A DNA stretch of 64,000 nucleotides from Endomychus coccineus (GCA_958510875.1 OY294067.1:255813736-255877735); one strand, 5' to 3'. Shown: positions 32,226 to 45,510, numbered from the stretch's first letter. Notes: generated by a model from the letters alone, not told the origin. Program-made: numbers and translations.

Positions 32226-33350
32226 GTAACTTTGCATATGTGTGTGAAGTGATCGAGTTGGCAACACTGCGCGCTTCTTACTTAAAACTTCTCACACATA
32301 TTTTACATGAATAGGAAATGCTACTTCTAACTTCATTATAGGACACATCAGTCTCTAATTGAATGCAATTTGTTTGTACCACTATTAATTTGTGAAACCA
32401 TACATTATACGACTTAAACGAAATAGCACAATTGGAAAGAATAAGAACTGACAATACTAATAGATTTTTACATTATTTAGATTACTTACATTCTTGCGTA
32501 AGAAGGATTCAGCCTCTGTGCAATGATGAAACATCTAGTGTACATTCCTGATGATGTTAGCTTCAATTTGATAATATACACAATCCGGCACAAACGAGAT
32601 AGCATATTTAGAAAAAATTAAAACTGAGACTTCTCATGGATTTTTAATTTTTTTTCAATTTCTTTTTGCTTAAGGACCCATTCAGCCTCTCTGTGCAATG
32701 ATGAAATATCTAGTGTACATTCCTGATGATGTCAGCTTCAATTTGATACTATACACAATACGGCACAAACGAGATAGCATATTTAGAAGAAATAAAAACT
32801 TAGATGGATTAAAATTTTGTTTTCAATTACTTTTTACATGAGAAGTCTCAGTTTTAATTTTTCTAAGTGTGCTATCTCGTTTGTGCCGTATCGTGTATAG
32901 TATCAAATTGAAGCTAACATAATCACGAATGTACACTAGATGTTTCATCATTGCACAGAGAGGCTGAATGGGTCCTTAAGCTAAAACAAATTGAAAAAAA
33001 ATTAAAAATCCATGAGAAGTCTGTTTTATATTCTTCTAAGTATACTATCTCGTTTGTACCGTATTGTGTATAGTATCAAATTGAAGCTAACATTATCAAT
33101 AATGTACACTAGATGTTTCATCATTGGCCAGAGAGACTGAATGGGTCCTTACGCAAAAAGAAATTGAAAACAAATAAAAATTCATGAGAAGTCCGTTTTT
33201 ATTTTTTCTAAGTATGCTATCTTGTTATTACATTTCCTATTCATGTAAAATATGACTGAGAAGTTTCAAGTTAGAAACGCGCAGTGTTGCCAAGTCGATG
33301 TGAGGCTGGGTTTTACACAGGCTCACTTCACACACGTACTTTGCATTGTG
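32226..33350. mobile_element. foldback element with two repeat units per arm
   Basis: Imperfect palindrome about 1.1 kb long. The outer arms share GAGTTGGCAACACTGCGCGC (left) with its near-complement at about 33285. Each arm then holds two copies of a 130-150 bp unit containing TGCAATGATGAAACATCTAG and CAAACGAGATAGCATATTTA, facing inward. No coding capacity. Confidence 0.8.
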
Positions 33351-33732
33351 TCATTGATGCAAAGTAAAGTTTTTTAGGCGCCTATCAAAATATCTTTTTT
33401 CCACACATACCATGGATTCATAAAAGAAAACTTGACGCACGCCGCTACATTGACTAGTCAATATATCATTTGTAAATAAAGTTCGTTAAAAACTTGTTTT
33501 GTTTCATTTATTCACATTTCTCATAGGTTCAAAATGTGTAGAGAGGTGTAATGAATCTTTTTAAAGGGTTATCCGCTGTTTATTTATCAAATACAATGGT
33601 TTTTATATAGTGATGCAAAGTTTGCATCACTTTTTAACAAAATAACAAAATATGAAACACTTCAAAGTAGTGATAGTGCTCCTTACACCACTAGCTTCAC
33701 ATTAATTACCATATTTATGATAATTATCTTAA

Positions 33733-34433
33733 TAGTCCAGGCTATGAACCGGAAAAAAAACATGTAAGTTCGAATCAACAAATTTTTTTTGCATGAGCTT
33801 CAGGAGGTTCTCAGGATCATTCATACACCTTAAAACCTCTTGGGAACCTCAACCCCACCCATTGGGGGCGAAAACGGCCCGAAATCTCCAAGTCTTGAAT
33901 TGTATTTTCTACAAAAAAAGGCATTTTGCCATTTCGAGTGCTCCTAGGAGGTTTTTTGTGTCGCTGAACACAAATCCGTAGCCAGATTTACTTGGCCAAT
34001 TTCGTCGATTTTACCACCGCTACGATGGATTGCAAGTAAATGTGGCTACGGATTCGTGATCAGCGACCCAAAAAACCTCCTTGGTGCATTCGAAATGCCT
34101 AAAACACGTAAATTGCAAAACAACATATTATGGGTGCGAAATTGGCCGATTTTGTCGATTTGACCATCCCTACGATGGATTGCAAGTAACTCTGGCTACG
34201 GATTCGTGTTCAGCGACTCAAAAAAACTCCTAGGTGCACTCGAAATGCCAAAATACCTTTTTTGTAGAAAATACAATTCAAGACTTGGAGATTTCGGGCC
34301 ATTTTCGCCCCCAATGGGTGGGGTTGGGGTTCCCAAGAGGTTTTAAGGTGTATGAATGATCCTGAGAACCTCCTGAAGCTAATGCAAAAAAAAATTATGA
34401 TTATAGCTAAAATCCCGGTTCACGGTCTGGACT
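33733..34433. mobile_element. palindromic Harbinger-type MITE, TSD TAA
   Basis: The ends are TAGTCCAG...CTGGACTA with TAA directly outside on both sides (33730-33732 and 34434-34436). The arms pair over more than 250 bp, including CAGGAGGTTCTCAGGATCAT and CCCACCCATTGGGGGCGAAA. A 3-bp TWA duplication is the PIF/Harbinger signature, and a Harbinger transposase relic lies at 45100. Confidence 0.8.
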
Positions 34434-34436
34434 ATA

Positions 34437-34842
34437 ATGGTTATAGAATAAATCGCAATTATTTGTCACTACTACAAAAACTGACACGAAGTATCGCCGT
34501 TTTACGGTATTTAGTATTTTCTCATACATTTTTGCGCGATAAAAGTTAATCAACTGAGATGCACGCCTGTTACTGATTTTTAGTTACCGTATGTCTAGGT
34601 CTAGTCCTTGTAAACGAATCAGAAAGGATTTGCGGACCTTAACATTTTATAATATTCATCGTGTAGCTGATGTCAGCATTAATGTAAGAATATCCCCGAT
34701 CACTATGTGTTCGGATGAGGGTAAATCTAGTAATTTGTTTAAAATCAAAATTCTCAATGTGGAGTTCAAACATCAAGAATATTCAATGACCGCTAATAAT
34801 ATTTCAAATTCGCTCGTTTTATTTACAGAAAATAAAGTAATA
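34437..34842 (+). other. 5' region of the CRAL-TRIO gene
   Basis: The frame is open upstream of MSLREW back to an ATG-like start at 34591, but ATTTACAG at 34821-34828 is a good acceptor, so this stretch is more likely intron or promoter than coding. Confidence 0.55.
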
Positions 34843-37800
34843 ATGTCCTTACGTGAGTGGGTAAGCGAGCCTGATGACTACATCTGTTCTCTTTCTCCTG
34901 AAACGGAGGCTATTGCTAAAGAGGAGCTACGAGAAGAAGAACATTGTCGTCTCACTGCGTTGGCCTCTATGCGAGAATGGATTGCTCAAAATCCTCGTAT
35001 TAAAAACTGTAGGCTAGGTGAGTATTCATGGAAAGCATTTAGGTAATCAACAAAAATGAATCGCGAAATATTGAACAAATTTATCTAGAATATTCGGTTA
35101 CTTCCGGGGTATGTTAGATTTATAATGTAAGACTAGAGGCTGCACACCACTCACCAGACCCCTATCGTAGCAAAACGTTGCCTAAAGTGGTTTACGTCTA
35201 TAATTAAAATGCACCATTTGCTGATGAATAACTTATCAGATCTGACGGTATATTGCTTTTCTTGTAGCCGCACAGTTCGACAATTGTTTGCTGATCGTGA
35301 TCATTCGAATCACACCTGGAATCATCCCCAAAATGTTACGTTTGCTACGTATTATGTCTTCCATATAATAATAAAAATAATTAATTTATTTGCTTTGATA
35401 ATACATCGTGTTCACAATAGTCAATTGATCAATTGATGCATCATACATACTATGCGAATTATATTATAGTTCTTCAGGAGCAGATAAATTATAGGATTCT
35501 TCACGAAGATCTCAAAGCAATCTTGCTTGTATGTGAATATAGCTTAAATTATATAATAAATAAATACAAACAAAATTTAATTCAATAATGATATTTAAAT
35601 TAATCCGAAACTATTCCAGAACAGGAATTCAATTTAAAACCAGAAAACAATTCATTCATTCATTCACCAATAATATTTTAGAGCAGTTTCTGTTTTTCTT
35701 TTTTCAACTATATAGAACATTTCATTTTGTAGACACTCAATTTTTCAAGATTGAATTCAAATTTAGAAGTACTATTAACCATCTAGTTATATTGCTTTTA
35801 AATAGTTTTATGGTTCTCGCGGACTTCACTTGTGATAGTAATTTATCATAGTATATCTTACCTTGGTAAAGCCAACATCTCTGCCCTATTGATTTTTTAA
35901 CAGAGATGCTTTCCTGTAGTATTTGTCTTATGTCTTGTATTGTAAATGTGATTTATATAAGTCATTTCATTTCTATTTTTGTATAGATATGATGTACACT
36001 CTAGAAAGTACAGTTTTCGAAGATCTAGAATTTTAGCTTCAGCAAATAGTGCTACTGAATGATAAGTAATTGTTTGCCAAGAATTGTTTTCAAGAACCAG
36101 TTTTGTAGAGTTTGTAAGGTTTTTGAGGCATTATCAAACAAACCTATTATGCCATAATCGATTTGAGACTGATAGAGTGAGTAATATAGGATTTTTAGAT
36201 GTTTTATATCCAACATTTGTTTGAGGTACCGAAATTTTGCTAATAGGGGTCTATGTTTCCTTATTATGTTACTCACTTGTGCATCCCACCTCATATGTAA
36301 ATCAAATTTTACTCCAAGATAGTTTAAAGATGTGGCTGTAGTTATTTCGAAGTGGTATGTTTGGAAGAATTACTTCATAGTTAATAAATTATCATCAAGC
36401 CTATTTTTTATTTTTATCACTTCATTTTCAGCTACTAGTTTTAACTTATACCAATCAGAATGAGTTATGAAAACAGCACTGTCGTCTGCAAAACAGACTA
36501 TTTCAGAATGTAAAGAAAGAAGCATTAAATCATTAATGTATAAATTAAACAGGAGAGGCGCCAAAACAGTACCTTGGGGTACTCCACACTTGATGCATGT
36601 TGTGAACTCAATTTATATTTTATTCTAACGCTTTGTTTGTCGATTCTGTGAATATGGAGATATAAAGTTAAAGGTAGTTCCTCTAAAACCCACGTTATAT
36701 AATTTTTTTAGTAATATTTCGTGGTCGACGCAATCGAAAGCCTTAGTCAGATGTATATATATACACATACATGGCTTACTGTCATCAAGTGACTGATATA
36801 TTAAGGAATTTAAGTAAGCTATTGCATTAGTAGTAGACTGTTTTTCTCTGAAACCAAATTGTTTATTTGAAAGTATATTAAATTTATCTAAATAGCTGCA
36901 AATTTGTTTTTTAAGATTCTCAAATACTTTGCTAATGTTGTTTATAAGTGAAATGGGGCGATAATTTGTAATATTTGTTTCAGTATCACTCAAAAATTGT
37001 ATTAATTAAATAGCATAGACAGTTCGCAATAGTTGAACCTCCGTGTTTTAATACTTCTCCAGTTATTCCATCAGCACCAGGCGATTTTTTTATTTCTTAG
37101 TGTATTTATTATCGATTTTATTTCCGTTTCGTTTGTAGGCTATAGGAAGAGTGAGGATAGAGTGGATAGTTGCGGAATGTTGGTACTTTTGTTGCTAGGT
37201 ATTTTATTTGCTTATTTTTCCCCAACATTTGTAAAAAAGTTATTGAAAGATTCTGCAATTTCAGATGAGATATGGAAGATATTATTCATATATTTCCATA
37301 AATTTGCTGATGAACTCTTGTTTTTGATATTATTTTGAAAATAGTTTTTTTAATTAGTGTATTCAATTTGTTCTTTCCATTATTGTATTGTGATTTTATG
37401 TTCTCATCTTGCGGATCTATGATTAGCTGTTTATAAAGATTATTTTTATTATTCAATTTATTCATTAATTCAGCAGATATCCAGGGTTTGCTTTTAACAC
37501 CATGTTGGTTTGTTTTTATTTGTTTGGTGTGCTTAGTAGTGCAATCTTTTATCCTGGAAGTTAGGATTTCAGAAATGTGGTTAACATTTTGCAGAGTATA
37601 ATATTCTGTCCAATTTAGTTTTCTTATAAAAGAGAAATTGAATGATATCCTGCAAAGCTAATGACATCAAAGTACCTTGATCAATATCCGCCAGCATAAG
37701 ACATAAAGCTTGATTAATCGAATATTCGACCTCTTACTTTGAAATTGCTACATACTATGTTGAATTATCCAGAAGGCAATCAACCTCTTTCTCATATTAA

Positions 37801-40800
37801 GGTTTATTTCCTATTCACATTTCAGACGTCTTTAGTTTAAACTGAGCTTCAAGTACTATGTAAATTTTCAAGGCATTGAATCAGTGAAATGTGGAAACAT
37901 TTCACACATAGACGTTAGTTTGATAGCATGAGCAGGCCATCGATTACGTAGCTCAGACTATAATTGCTTAAGATATTTCAACGGATCTTCCCTCTGTAAT
38001 ATCATAATTATTTTCCATGACAATCTTCATAAGAGTTTAACAATAAAATTACTTTCTTCTGTTATATAGATTCCAGTTTCCTTCTAAGGTTTTTGCGGTT
38101 TAAGAAGTTTAGCGTCACTTTGGCACAGGAAGCTTTAGAACGGTACGTTTTACTGCGACAAACGTTTGGTGTTGCTTTCAATTGTCTAGATATAACCATA
38201 CCCCAGATGGAAGACCTGACCAACCTTGGATACATGTTTGCAAGTCCAAAACGTGACAGTAAAGGAAGGAGGGTTGTTATAGCTAGACCAGGTCAGTAAT
38301 TAGTGTATTTGTCTTGCAAATAGAGTGAGTGAGAGAGAGGGGGAGAGAAAAAAAGAGAGAGAATTACATAATTACTGAAGAAATAGCAGGTCAGAAAATG
38401 TAAAGCAAAAATATTTAGAGGTAACATCAAAATTGTGAGAATAAGAAATAAACACGATTCTTGTTTTAAATAGTTGTAGTTTGAATATGAAAAGAATTTT
38501 AATTTAAGGCAGTTTTATCGAGAAAAAACGAAAATAGCATTTTAAAAATTGAGCAAAGCATTAAATATAAAGAAAATATTTGAAAAGACTTGTTCATGTT
38601 TTTATAATTCGAACCTATAAAAGGGAGACATAAATATGAAATAGCTGTGACCAATTGATCACGTGACTTCTTCCATATGAACCGAAAATTTATTGCAAAT
38701 GACTAGAAACAAAATGTCATCTAGATCGGTACTTATCTGACTTTGCATCATTACATGTATTTTGTCTGTGGCAGCACTTCACAGTGCTCTTCAGATGGTA
38801 TCGAGGTAGCTGCAGTAGTAGTTCCCTACCCTTACAATCAAAGAGTTCTATATATAGAGTAGACTACTAAGCCTTTCACTGGCAAGTTGATGGACATTTT
38901 GTCCTTCTCGCACATGTACTGCGCTCCCACTCGCACGTAAATATTGTGATTTTATGTAATCGAGTCATACGATGAATGGTGTTGAGTCGGTGGGTAGAAG
39001 GGGAAACCGTGCGAGTGAGAGCGCAGTACATGTGCGAGAAGGACAAAATGTCCATCAACTTGCCAACGCTTTCCTATACCTAACACACTAGTTGTCTACT
39101 CTATATATAGAAACTCTTTGCTTACAAGTTGAAGCATTCTTTGTCCAATGTAAATACATTTGGTATCAAATGAAAAGTTTAAAATTGATCTAGAGACATG
39201 CTGTAATGATTTTTGTTCAACTACCCAAAAAAAGGCATCAGAATAACTGCACTTTTGAGATATTTTCTTTGGAAAAATGGATTGAAATTTCGCTCCATTT
39301 TTGAGAGATAAATAAAAGATTTAGAAAGACTTGTTTATGTTTAAAATTCGAACCTGTAGAAAGTAGACAGAAATAAAAAAGTTGATAGAATACTCAATCC
39401 GCGATGTCATTATGAATGAATAAATTGGAATAATTCTATTTGAAAAACTGAAGATGAATGCCAAAAATACCACCCGAAACGGGGCTGCCTTGCCCAAAAA
39501 CAATACAGTTAATATTTTTACCACTTTAAAGCGACCTGCAAAATTTCAAACCCATACAACAATAGGAACGACGCAATCGTCTCTACAATTTTTATACCCA
39601 CATATGCACACCCGCACACACAGACATCATCTCTACATCGATTCAAAAATGCTCTAATCTGAGATATGCGCGAAATACTGGAAAATGTATTTGGGCCCAT
39701 TACAATACTTCCCTTACACTATACACTGTGTTGCCAAATAAGTGCAAAAGTTTTGAGGGGGTGATTCCCTGTCGAAAATTAAAGGGGGTCTTTCATGTAA
39801 ACAAAAGCTCTTAGGCCAGTAACATAGCTAATTAATGCTCCGCACCCCCCCCCCTCCTCCCCCGCATATAAACTCGTTGCGCTCCTTTTTTTTCTAGAAA
39901 AAAGAAAATTACAAATATGCTTTGAATTGTAACTAAAAAAAATAATCATATATACATAAGCTGCGTATCGGCCATTTCACCGTTGGTGTAATTATTCATA
40001 TCAAAGATTTAAAAAGGACAATTGAAAAATTTCAAAAAAAAAATCATTCTCATTTTTTTGAAGCGTGCAACGTTTGAAGGAAAGGCTTAAGAGCTTTTGT
40101 ATACATGAAAGACCCCGTTAATTTTCTAGAACGAATCTCCCCCTAAAAACTTTCGCACTTATTTGCCAACATCCTGTATACTAACGTATAGTGAGCGAAG
40201 TAAAAATGTAATATTTTCTGTTATATATAAATATTTCAGAACTTCTTTATAGGTATCTTGCTCAAAGTTGATGAAATCCATCCTTTAATCATTATTTTAA
40301 GGTGTATTTGATCTTGAAAAATTTACTAATGCTGACATGTGCCGTATCCATGGTGTCGTTTACGAAACATTGATGGAAGACGAGGAAAATCAGGTCAGAG
40401 GATTTGTTCATTTTGCCGATGGTCAAGGAGTTGGATTTTCATACCTCACTTTATTCACCATAAGGGAAGCGGTTCGTATCGTCAAAAACGGAGAGGTAAT
40501 AAAATATTTGATATAACATTGTTACGTTAAAAAAAAAAGCCCGCAGTCGGTAGGATTCGAACCTACGCTCCCAGAGGGAATCTGATTTCTAGTCAGACGC
40601 CTTAACCGCTCGGCCACGACTGCTTGCTGAAGTAACATTTTAAAACTGGATGAAAGTTAAACTTTTACCTAAATATGAAATTTAATCATTAATATAAATA
40701 TTATCAGTAACTATTAACGTAAATAGTAAGCCATAAACGTAAAATTCAAAAAAATAAATCGATTCTTCCGTTACTCTGTGATAAAATACAAAGGTAGTCT

Positions 40801-43341
40801 GAATGTCAAGGGAATGCTTAACATGGATAATATGTATATAATGTAGTGTAGTAATTTCCAAATATTATTGATAAAATAAATTTCGGCCTGGACGTAGAGA
40901 GGGAATTGAATTAAGTATGCTCTTTACACAAATAATGCAACGATATGCATTTTTATCCAATGAGCATTGATGACAATTCACACAATTCGGCAGAGAGAAT
41001 TGTCTGATATCAATTAATAAAGGTAATGGTTAAGGTGAAGAGAAACGCAAATGGCGATAGAATTTTCCTATTTTTAGGAAAACTAGGAAGTCTAATTTTA
41101 CCATTCGCTAGAAAATAATCATTAATAGCATTATGGCTAGATGAAAAAACTCCAAAAATTTGTGGCGCAGTGGATCACATGAATATAAAAATCATGAAAG
41201 TATGGAATTTGGTGATTTGAAATTAACGCCTTAACTGAATAAGCGAGAATTGTCACTATTCAGTTTCGTGATCCTCACCTTACCTATGGCGTAGGCATGT
41301 ACAGAATGTTTCGGAATTACCTAGTGACTCCGTGACCCATTTGAATGAGGGTGTTTCATAAAAAAGTTTCGATTTGGGCCTCCCATAAAAAGTTCAACCC
41401 TTTGAAGCTGAAATCTTTGCATAGATTACTATAATGAAAATGATTTCATTTTCTTCCCAGACTTTGGATGCTTAGTTCCATGTTTTATTTGTCTACGATT
41501 GGGCTACCCAAACAATATTTTTGCATTAAAACATTTTGAAAAAAGGAACAGTTGTCCCTGAAATTCAATAGGGGTAGTTTATTTCACCATGTTCCGATAA
41601 AGTATAAAATGGGGCAATAGGTCAGAATGGTCACACTAGGTAAGCCACTAACTGTCCACCATAATTGGGTTTTTTAATTTGAATCATTTCTGAGATAATC
41701 AATAAAACCTACATTTTAGCTGTCATCTTTAAAAGGCCATAACTTTTTATGGGAGGCCCAAATTGAAAATTTTTGTATGAACCCCTCCCTCACCCCTTCA
41801 AATCTGCCAAGGCGGTCACCGTATTATTTTTACTATGTAGCTCCGGATTACTATGTGTATTAAAGTACAGCAGGATGAATGTATGGGTGTGATACCAGAA
41901 TGACAACGGCATAGAGAAGTAGTCAAGATTTCATCACCCTTCTATACTAGATTTTCGGGCCAACACTCCAACAGTTCATTACATAAGAAATCGAGTTAGT
42001 TCCATGTATTCTACGTATTTTTTCAATTTGATTAGATAGGCATCAAGGGGCTTCTGTAGTTTCTCATCCCTGCAAAGGGCAACATAAAATCAAGTTGCTA
42101 TTGTCAACGGCTGCCTGCCTGGTTATATTGTAAAGCCTCTGACGGCAGTCCCACAAGAACATCTAATGATTACATAATTTCCGTTTATGTTTTAGAAAAC
42201 TCTACCAATGAGACATAAAGAAGTTCACTGCATCAATGCCCATCCATCTATGAAGTTTGCCCTTGATTTTGGAATGTCGCTCATATCCGACAAAATCAAG
42301 AAGAGAGTGCGGCTTTATACAAATCTAGAAGATGCTCTTTCCAGCGGATACTTAGAAAGAGATGTGTTACCCAAAGAATATGGAGGAACTATTCCCATGG
42401 CTAACATGATAGGTATGAGTGTGATTAATTCCTCTCTATTGTAGGGAAATAGAGTATAACCAAAATGAAATAATTCTTGATCTAGCGGTTACTTTTAAGA
42501 AGTCTGTTATCAAAATAAGAGCTCCAACTCAGCCTACTATAGGTACATTGGTTCTGTAAAAAATCAGAAATAATCTAAATCGAATATTGATAGCTGAGAA
42601 TTCGGAAAACCCAATTAGCTTTAATGTTTTCTTTGAAGGGCAACTGTTATTCATTTTTATTCATATTATGAAGGTATGAAGCTGTATGTATCTTCTTTTT
42701 ATGGAACGAATGCCCTATCTATATCCTAAAATAAAACAAATTTGTATTGTATAAATCTTGTTTTGTAGTGTGAAAGAAACCAAGGTTATACAGAACTTTG
42801 ACATTAAAGTTAGAAATATAAAAAAATAGTATACTTAAAATCGTTTCATTATTCATTTTAGCGAACTGGTAGAATTAGCGCTAAAAGCTTGTCTAACGAA
42901 ACTAGATCTTCAATATACTTTAATGTCCAAGATTCAGAATATATATTCGATTCAAACAAATTTGGGAGGAAAAATCATCAGATTGAAAATAGATGTTACC
43001 TTTGGGATAACAAAACTGCATATTGCCCAGAACGTGTATTTAATTAGCGATCCTAGACCATAATGAAAACCTGTTCTAAATATCTTAAGTCAATGATAAA
43101 CTACTAAAATGCATCAAAACTATATGCTATATTGGTTTCAGAATTGTGGAAAGGGGAATTGAAAAAATCTCATCCTATATTGATGTCCCACGATCTCATG
43201 GAAATAGATGAAACATTATTTTCTCAAAAAGCCAAAGAAGGTGCTGTATCAGCTTTGAAAAGGGGTGGAATTTCTTGTGGAGCCGAAGGGGATTCGCTAT
43301 GTGGAATCACTGGGAACTTCAGAAAATTAGAAGTTGATTAA
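34829..43341 (+). CDS. CRAL-TRIO lipid-transfer protein, five exons
   Basis: CDS exons are 34843-35017, 38070-38291, 40302-40495, 42196-42412 and 43142-43341: 1008 bases, 335 residues, in frame at every junction with GT/AG borders. A splice acceptor ends at 34828, so the first exon starts at 34829 and the ATG at 34843 begins [12 protein letters not shown]; a non-coding exon probably lies upstream. Exons 1-2 form the CRAL-TRIO N-terminal helical domain ([29 protein letters not shown]). Exons 3-4 form the lipid-binding pocket ([53 protein letters not shown]). The protein resembles alpha-tocopherol transfer protein and clavesin relatives, which move hydrophobic ligands between membranes. Ligand unknown. 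Confidence 0.92.
35560..37650 (-). pseudogene. decayed jockey-like retrotransposon in intron 1
   Basis: Lies antisense to the host gene. Minus-strand reverse transcriptase pieces: [16 protein letters not shown] (about 37050), [16 protein letters not shown] and [16 protein letters not shown] (36625-36993), then the catalytic FADD in [15 protein letters not shown] (about 36480), and the thumb [19 protein letters not shown] (36052-36294). Frame breaks separate the parts, so it is inactive, though less decayed than the copy at 14396. The 5' and 3' limits are approximate; AT-rich sequence follows to 38069. Confidence 0.85.
38320..38363 (+). repeat. GA-rich microsatellite
   Basis: GAGTGAGAGAGAGGGGGAGA and following GA/A runs, just inside intron 2 of the CRAL-TRIO gene. 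Confidence 0.9.
38839..39120. mobile_element. hAT-type palindromic MITE, copy 1
   Basis: The ends are CAAAGAGTTCTATATATAGA and its near-complement. The 8-bp flanks CTTACAAT (38831-38838) and CTTACAAG (39121-39128) match at seven of eight. The body is a foldback with TTCTCGCACATGTACTGCGC and its complement. It sits in intron 2 of the CRAL-TRIO gene. The same family occurs at 44400-44661. Confidence 0.85.
39724..40176. mobile_element. mariner-type palindromic MITE, TA flanks
   Basis: Inverted ends include GTTG.CAAATAAGTGC.AAAG, with TA on each side (39722-39723 and 40177-40178). The arms also share AAAGAGCTTTTGT-like and CATGAAAGACCC words in inverted order. A C-run lies near 39844-39865. In intron 2 of the CRAL-TRIO gene. 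Confidence 0.7.
40542..40623 (-). tRNA. tRNA-Ser (anticodon AGA)
   Basis: 82 bases on the minus strand. The acceptor arm GCAGTCG pairs with CGACTGC; the D arm is GCCGAGCGGTTAAGGC (A-box); the anticodon loop CTAGAAA gives AGA inside CTGA/TCAG; the long variable arm is CCCTCTGGGAG; the T arm has GGTTCGAATCC (B-box). The discriminator is G. A run of at least eight T follows (about 40530-40538), a Pol III terminator. It lies antisense in intron 3 of the CRAL-TRIO gene and looks fully functional, unlike the tRNA-like units of the virus-like element. Confidence 0.95.
41332..41819. mobile_element. MITE-like inverted repeat in intron 3
   Basis: GATTTGGGCCTCCCATAAAA (about 41380) and its near-complement TTTTTATGGGAGGCCCAAAT (about 41744) anchor inverted arms that run outward to GTGACC / GGTCAC. 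No clear target duplication. Confidence 0.65.
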
Positions 43342-44399
43342 TAATTTTCAATATTAAAATTTTATAAAAGTACCTATATTATATATAGCTCATTTTGTAT
43401 TTTAAGCATATTGTTTCATGTAATAAACATTTCAAATATCAGTTGTTAAAAAACCTACAAATGGCCGTTTGTGACAAATAACGTTCGAATTCAGAATACC
43501 ACTGCTCAATAGGTCATTATTTATTTAGCGATTTGAAAAAAGGACAATCTGCAGGTAAGTTGTCTCAATTTTTTGAATTGACGCTCTTGGTTGGCAGACA
43601 ACAAACAAGAAATTATAAATTAGTTCCTTAATACAAATTTTTCTTTAATATTTAGAGTAACTCCATTCTTCAGGTAAATTATTCGAATGCCTAGCCTAGC
43701 ATCAGTGTCCAACATTCTTAAGCTAGGGTACTATTTCAAAAAATTACGAAACAAATGGAATATTCTATTACGACACGACTGTGAACGATACCTATTATCT
43801 AGAAGGTTGGTCGAGAATGGATCCAGGAGGAATATTTAAAATATAATCATAATCTAAGTTATACTATGGCTGCACAATCAAAGACAAAACCTCATCAACA
43901 AAAGTAAAGTAAAGTAAATCTTATTCATCATGAAGTCTTACATACAAAATATTTACATGTAAAACTTAATGGATTAGTCAGGAGAAAACATTCAGAAATA
44001 TACAGTCAAAAACATAAAAAATACATGTAATTGGAGTCAAATAGTCAAAATAGTCAAAAAGATTTAAAAACTCTTGAATGGAGAAATACATAAGATTAAG
44101 TTTATTTATAATCGAAATTTGAAAACAGTTTTGCAGTAATCATAAAGGAATCATCACAGGTGTCATGACAGTTAACAGGTCAAATTTTATACTCCACGAG
44201 TCTAGCCCCTTCATTTGATAGCCATGAAGCTATAGTTGGAAGTTGTTTCACATTTATATCCTTTATTTTGGATTTTTCCACTGAAAAAGTTGGGAATTCT
44301 CATTCTACGCATCGAGCGGCCACAACAGAAAAAGTTCTTGACGCGCTGACGTATCGCTCCTCCACGAGCCAAATCTGTGTTTTTCAGCAATGTTGTAAC
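43342..44399. other. intergenic, no gene seen
   Basis: Follows the CRAL-TRIO stop codon. Polyadenylation-type AATAAA occurs near 43422. Tandem AGTCAAA words lie near 44040-44060. A minus-strand frame (44211-44402) reads QRVKNFFCCGRSMRRMRIPN, which may be the tail of an unrecognised retroelement. Confidence 0.4.
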
Positions 44400-44661
44400 C
44401 AAAAAGTTCTATATATAGAGTAGACAAGTCGTAGTGTGTTAAACATAGGAAAGCGCTGGCAAGTTGATGGAAATTCTGTCCTTCTCGCACATGTAGTGCG
44501 CTCTGACTCGCATGGTCTCCCCTTCTACTAACTTCTCTTATTAAGTTGAATACCACTCATTGTAAGTAACATGAGAGCGCAGTACATGTGCGAGAAGGAT
44601 GAATGTTCATCAACTTACCTGTGAAAGGCTTAGTAGTCTACTCTATATATAGAACTCTTTG
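44400..44661. mobile_element. hAT-type palindromic MITE, copy 2 with perfect 8-bp TSD
   Basis: The ends are CAAAAAGTTCTATATATAGA (left) and its near-complement (right, one change), flanked by GTTGTAAC at 44392-44399 and again at 44662-44669, a perfect 8-bp duplication of hAT type. The body shares the arms of copy 1, in the opposite orientation. Confidence 0.92.
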
Positions 44662-45015
44662 GTTGTAACATGTACTCATAGAGATCAAGATCTCTATGTG
44701 TGTTTCGATTATCGAAGATAACTAAACTATCAAATCTGCTCGAAATGTGGTGTTCGTGAACAGATAATGCAAAAGGATCCCTTACCCCGGTTAATGCAAT
44801 ACATTTTGAACCAGCTATAAATCATTTTAAAAAATTAATGTTTTGGCACGTAAATAGCTTGGATTATTATATTTTGACCAAGACTGCTTTAAAACTCGAA
44901 TTGATTACTCGCGGAACTAAATTCTCATGGCGGTGAGAAATGTAAAATTTTTAGATTCATTGAATTACTTCCCCGTGGCTCTATCAAATTACCTAATGAT
45001 TTCGGTTTTTCTTAA

Positions 45016-45510
45016 TTGAAGAAAGGTAAATGTCAATCGGTAAAGCCAGTTACCGCTGCCGTACATAATTCACTCCGTCCACATACACACACAGAAATTG
45101 CGTTCAGTCACAAAATGTATACCGACGAGGACTTGCTTGTTGCTGCTGCAGCCGTAATAGTAATTGATCGAGAAAGTCATAAACCACGGAATCGACGATT
45201 TTGGGTACGTCCGAGCCTTCGAGGTAGAGCTCGATATGGAGGAAGTGGATTGATGAAGGATTTAATTTTGGACAATGTGGACGAGTTAAATATTGAATAC
45301 AGATGTGGAAGTGGTTTTCGGAACTTTTTCCGAATGACGAGTAGTGATTTTGAGATTCTTCTTAATTTGACCGAGCCGATAATCAGCAAGAGGGACAATA
45401 GATTCAGAAAAGCTATTCCAGTTCATGAACGACTTGCTGTTACACTGAGGTTCCTAGCAACAGGAGATTCCTACCATTCATTGATGTACATGTTCAAAAT
45501 TTCCCGTAAA
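45016..45510 (+). pseudogene. Harbinger (HARBI1-like) transposase, N-terminal part only
   Basis: From the ATG at 45115 the frame reads MYTDEDLLVAAAAVIVI, then RNRRFWVRPSLRGRARYGG, FFRMTSSDFEILLNL and HERLAVTLRFLATGDSYHSL, the DNA-binding and pre-catalytic part of PIF/Harbinger transposases. After MYMFKISR (about 45505) the similarity stops; the catalytic DDE core is absent. The next segment is the tail of the partner MADF protein on the opposite strand, so an internal deletion joined the two. Confidence 0.85.

Noticed and set aside
34591..34842. N-terminal extension of the CRAL-TRIO protein
   Set aside because: A good acceptor (ATTTACAG) lies just before the ATG that gives a normal family start.
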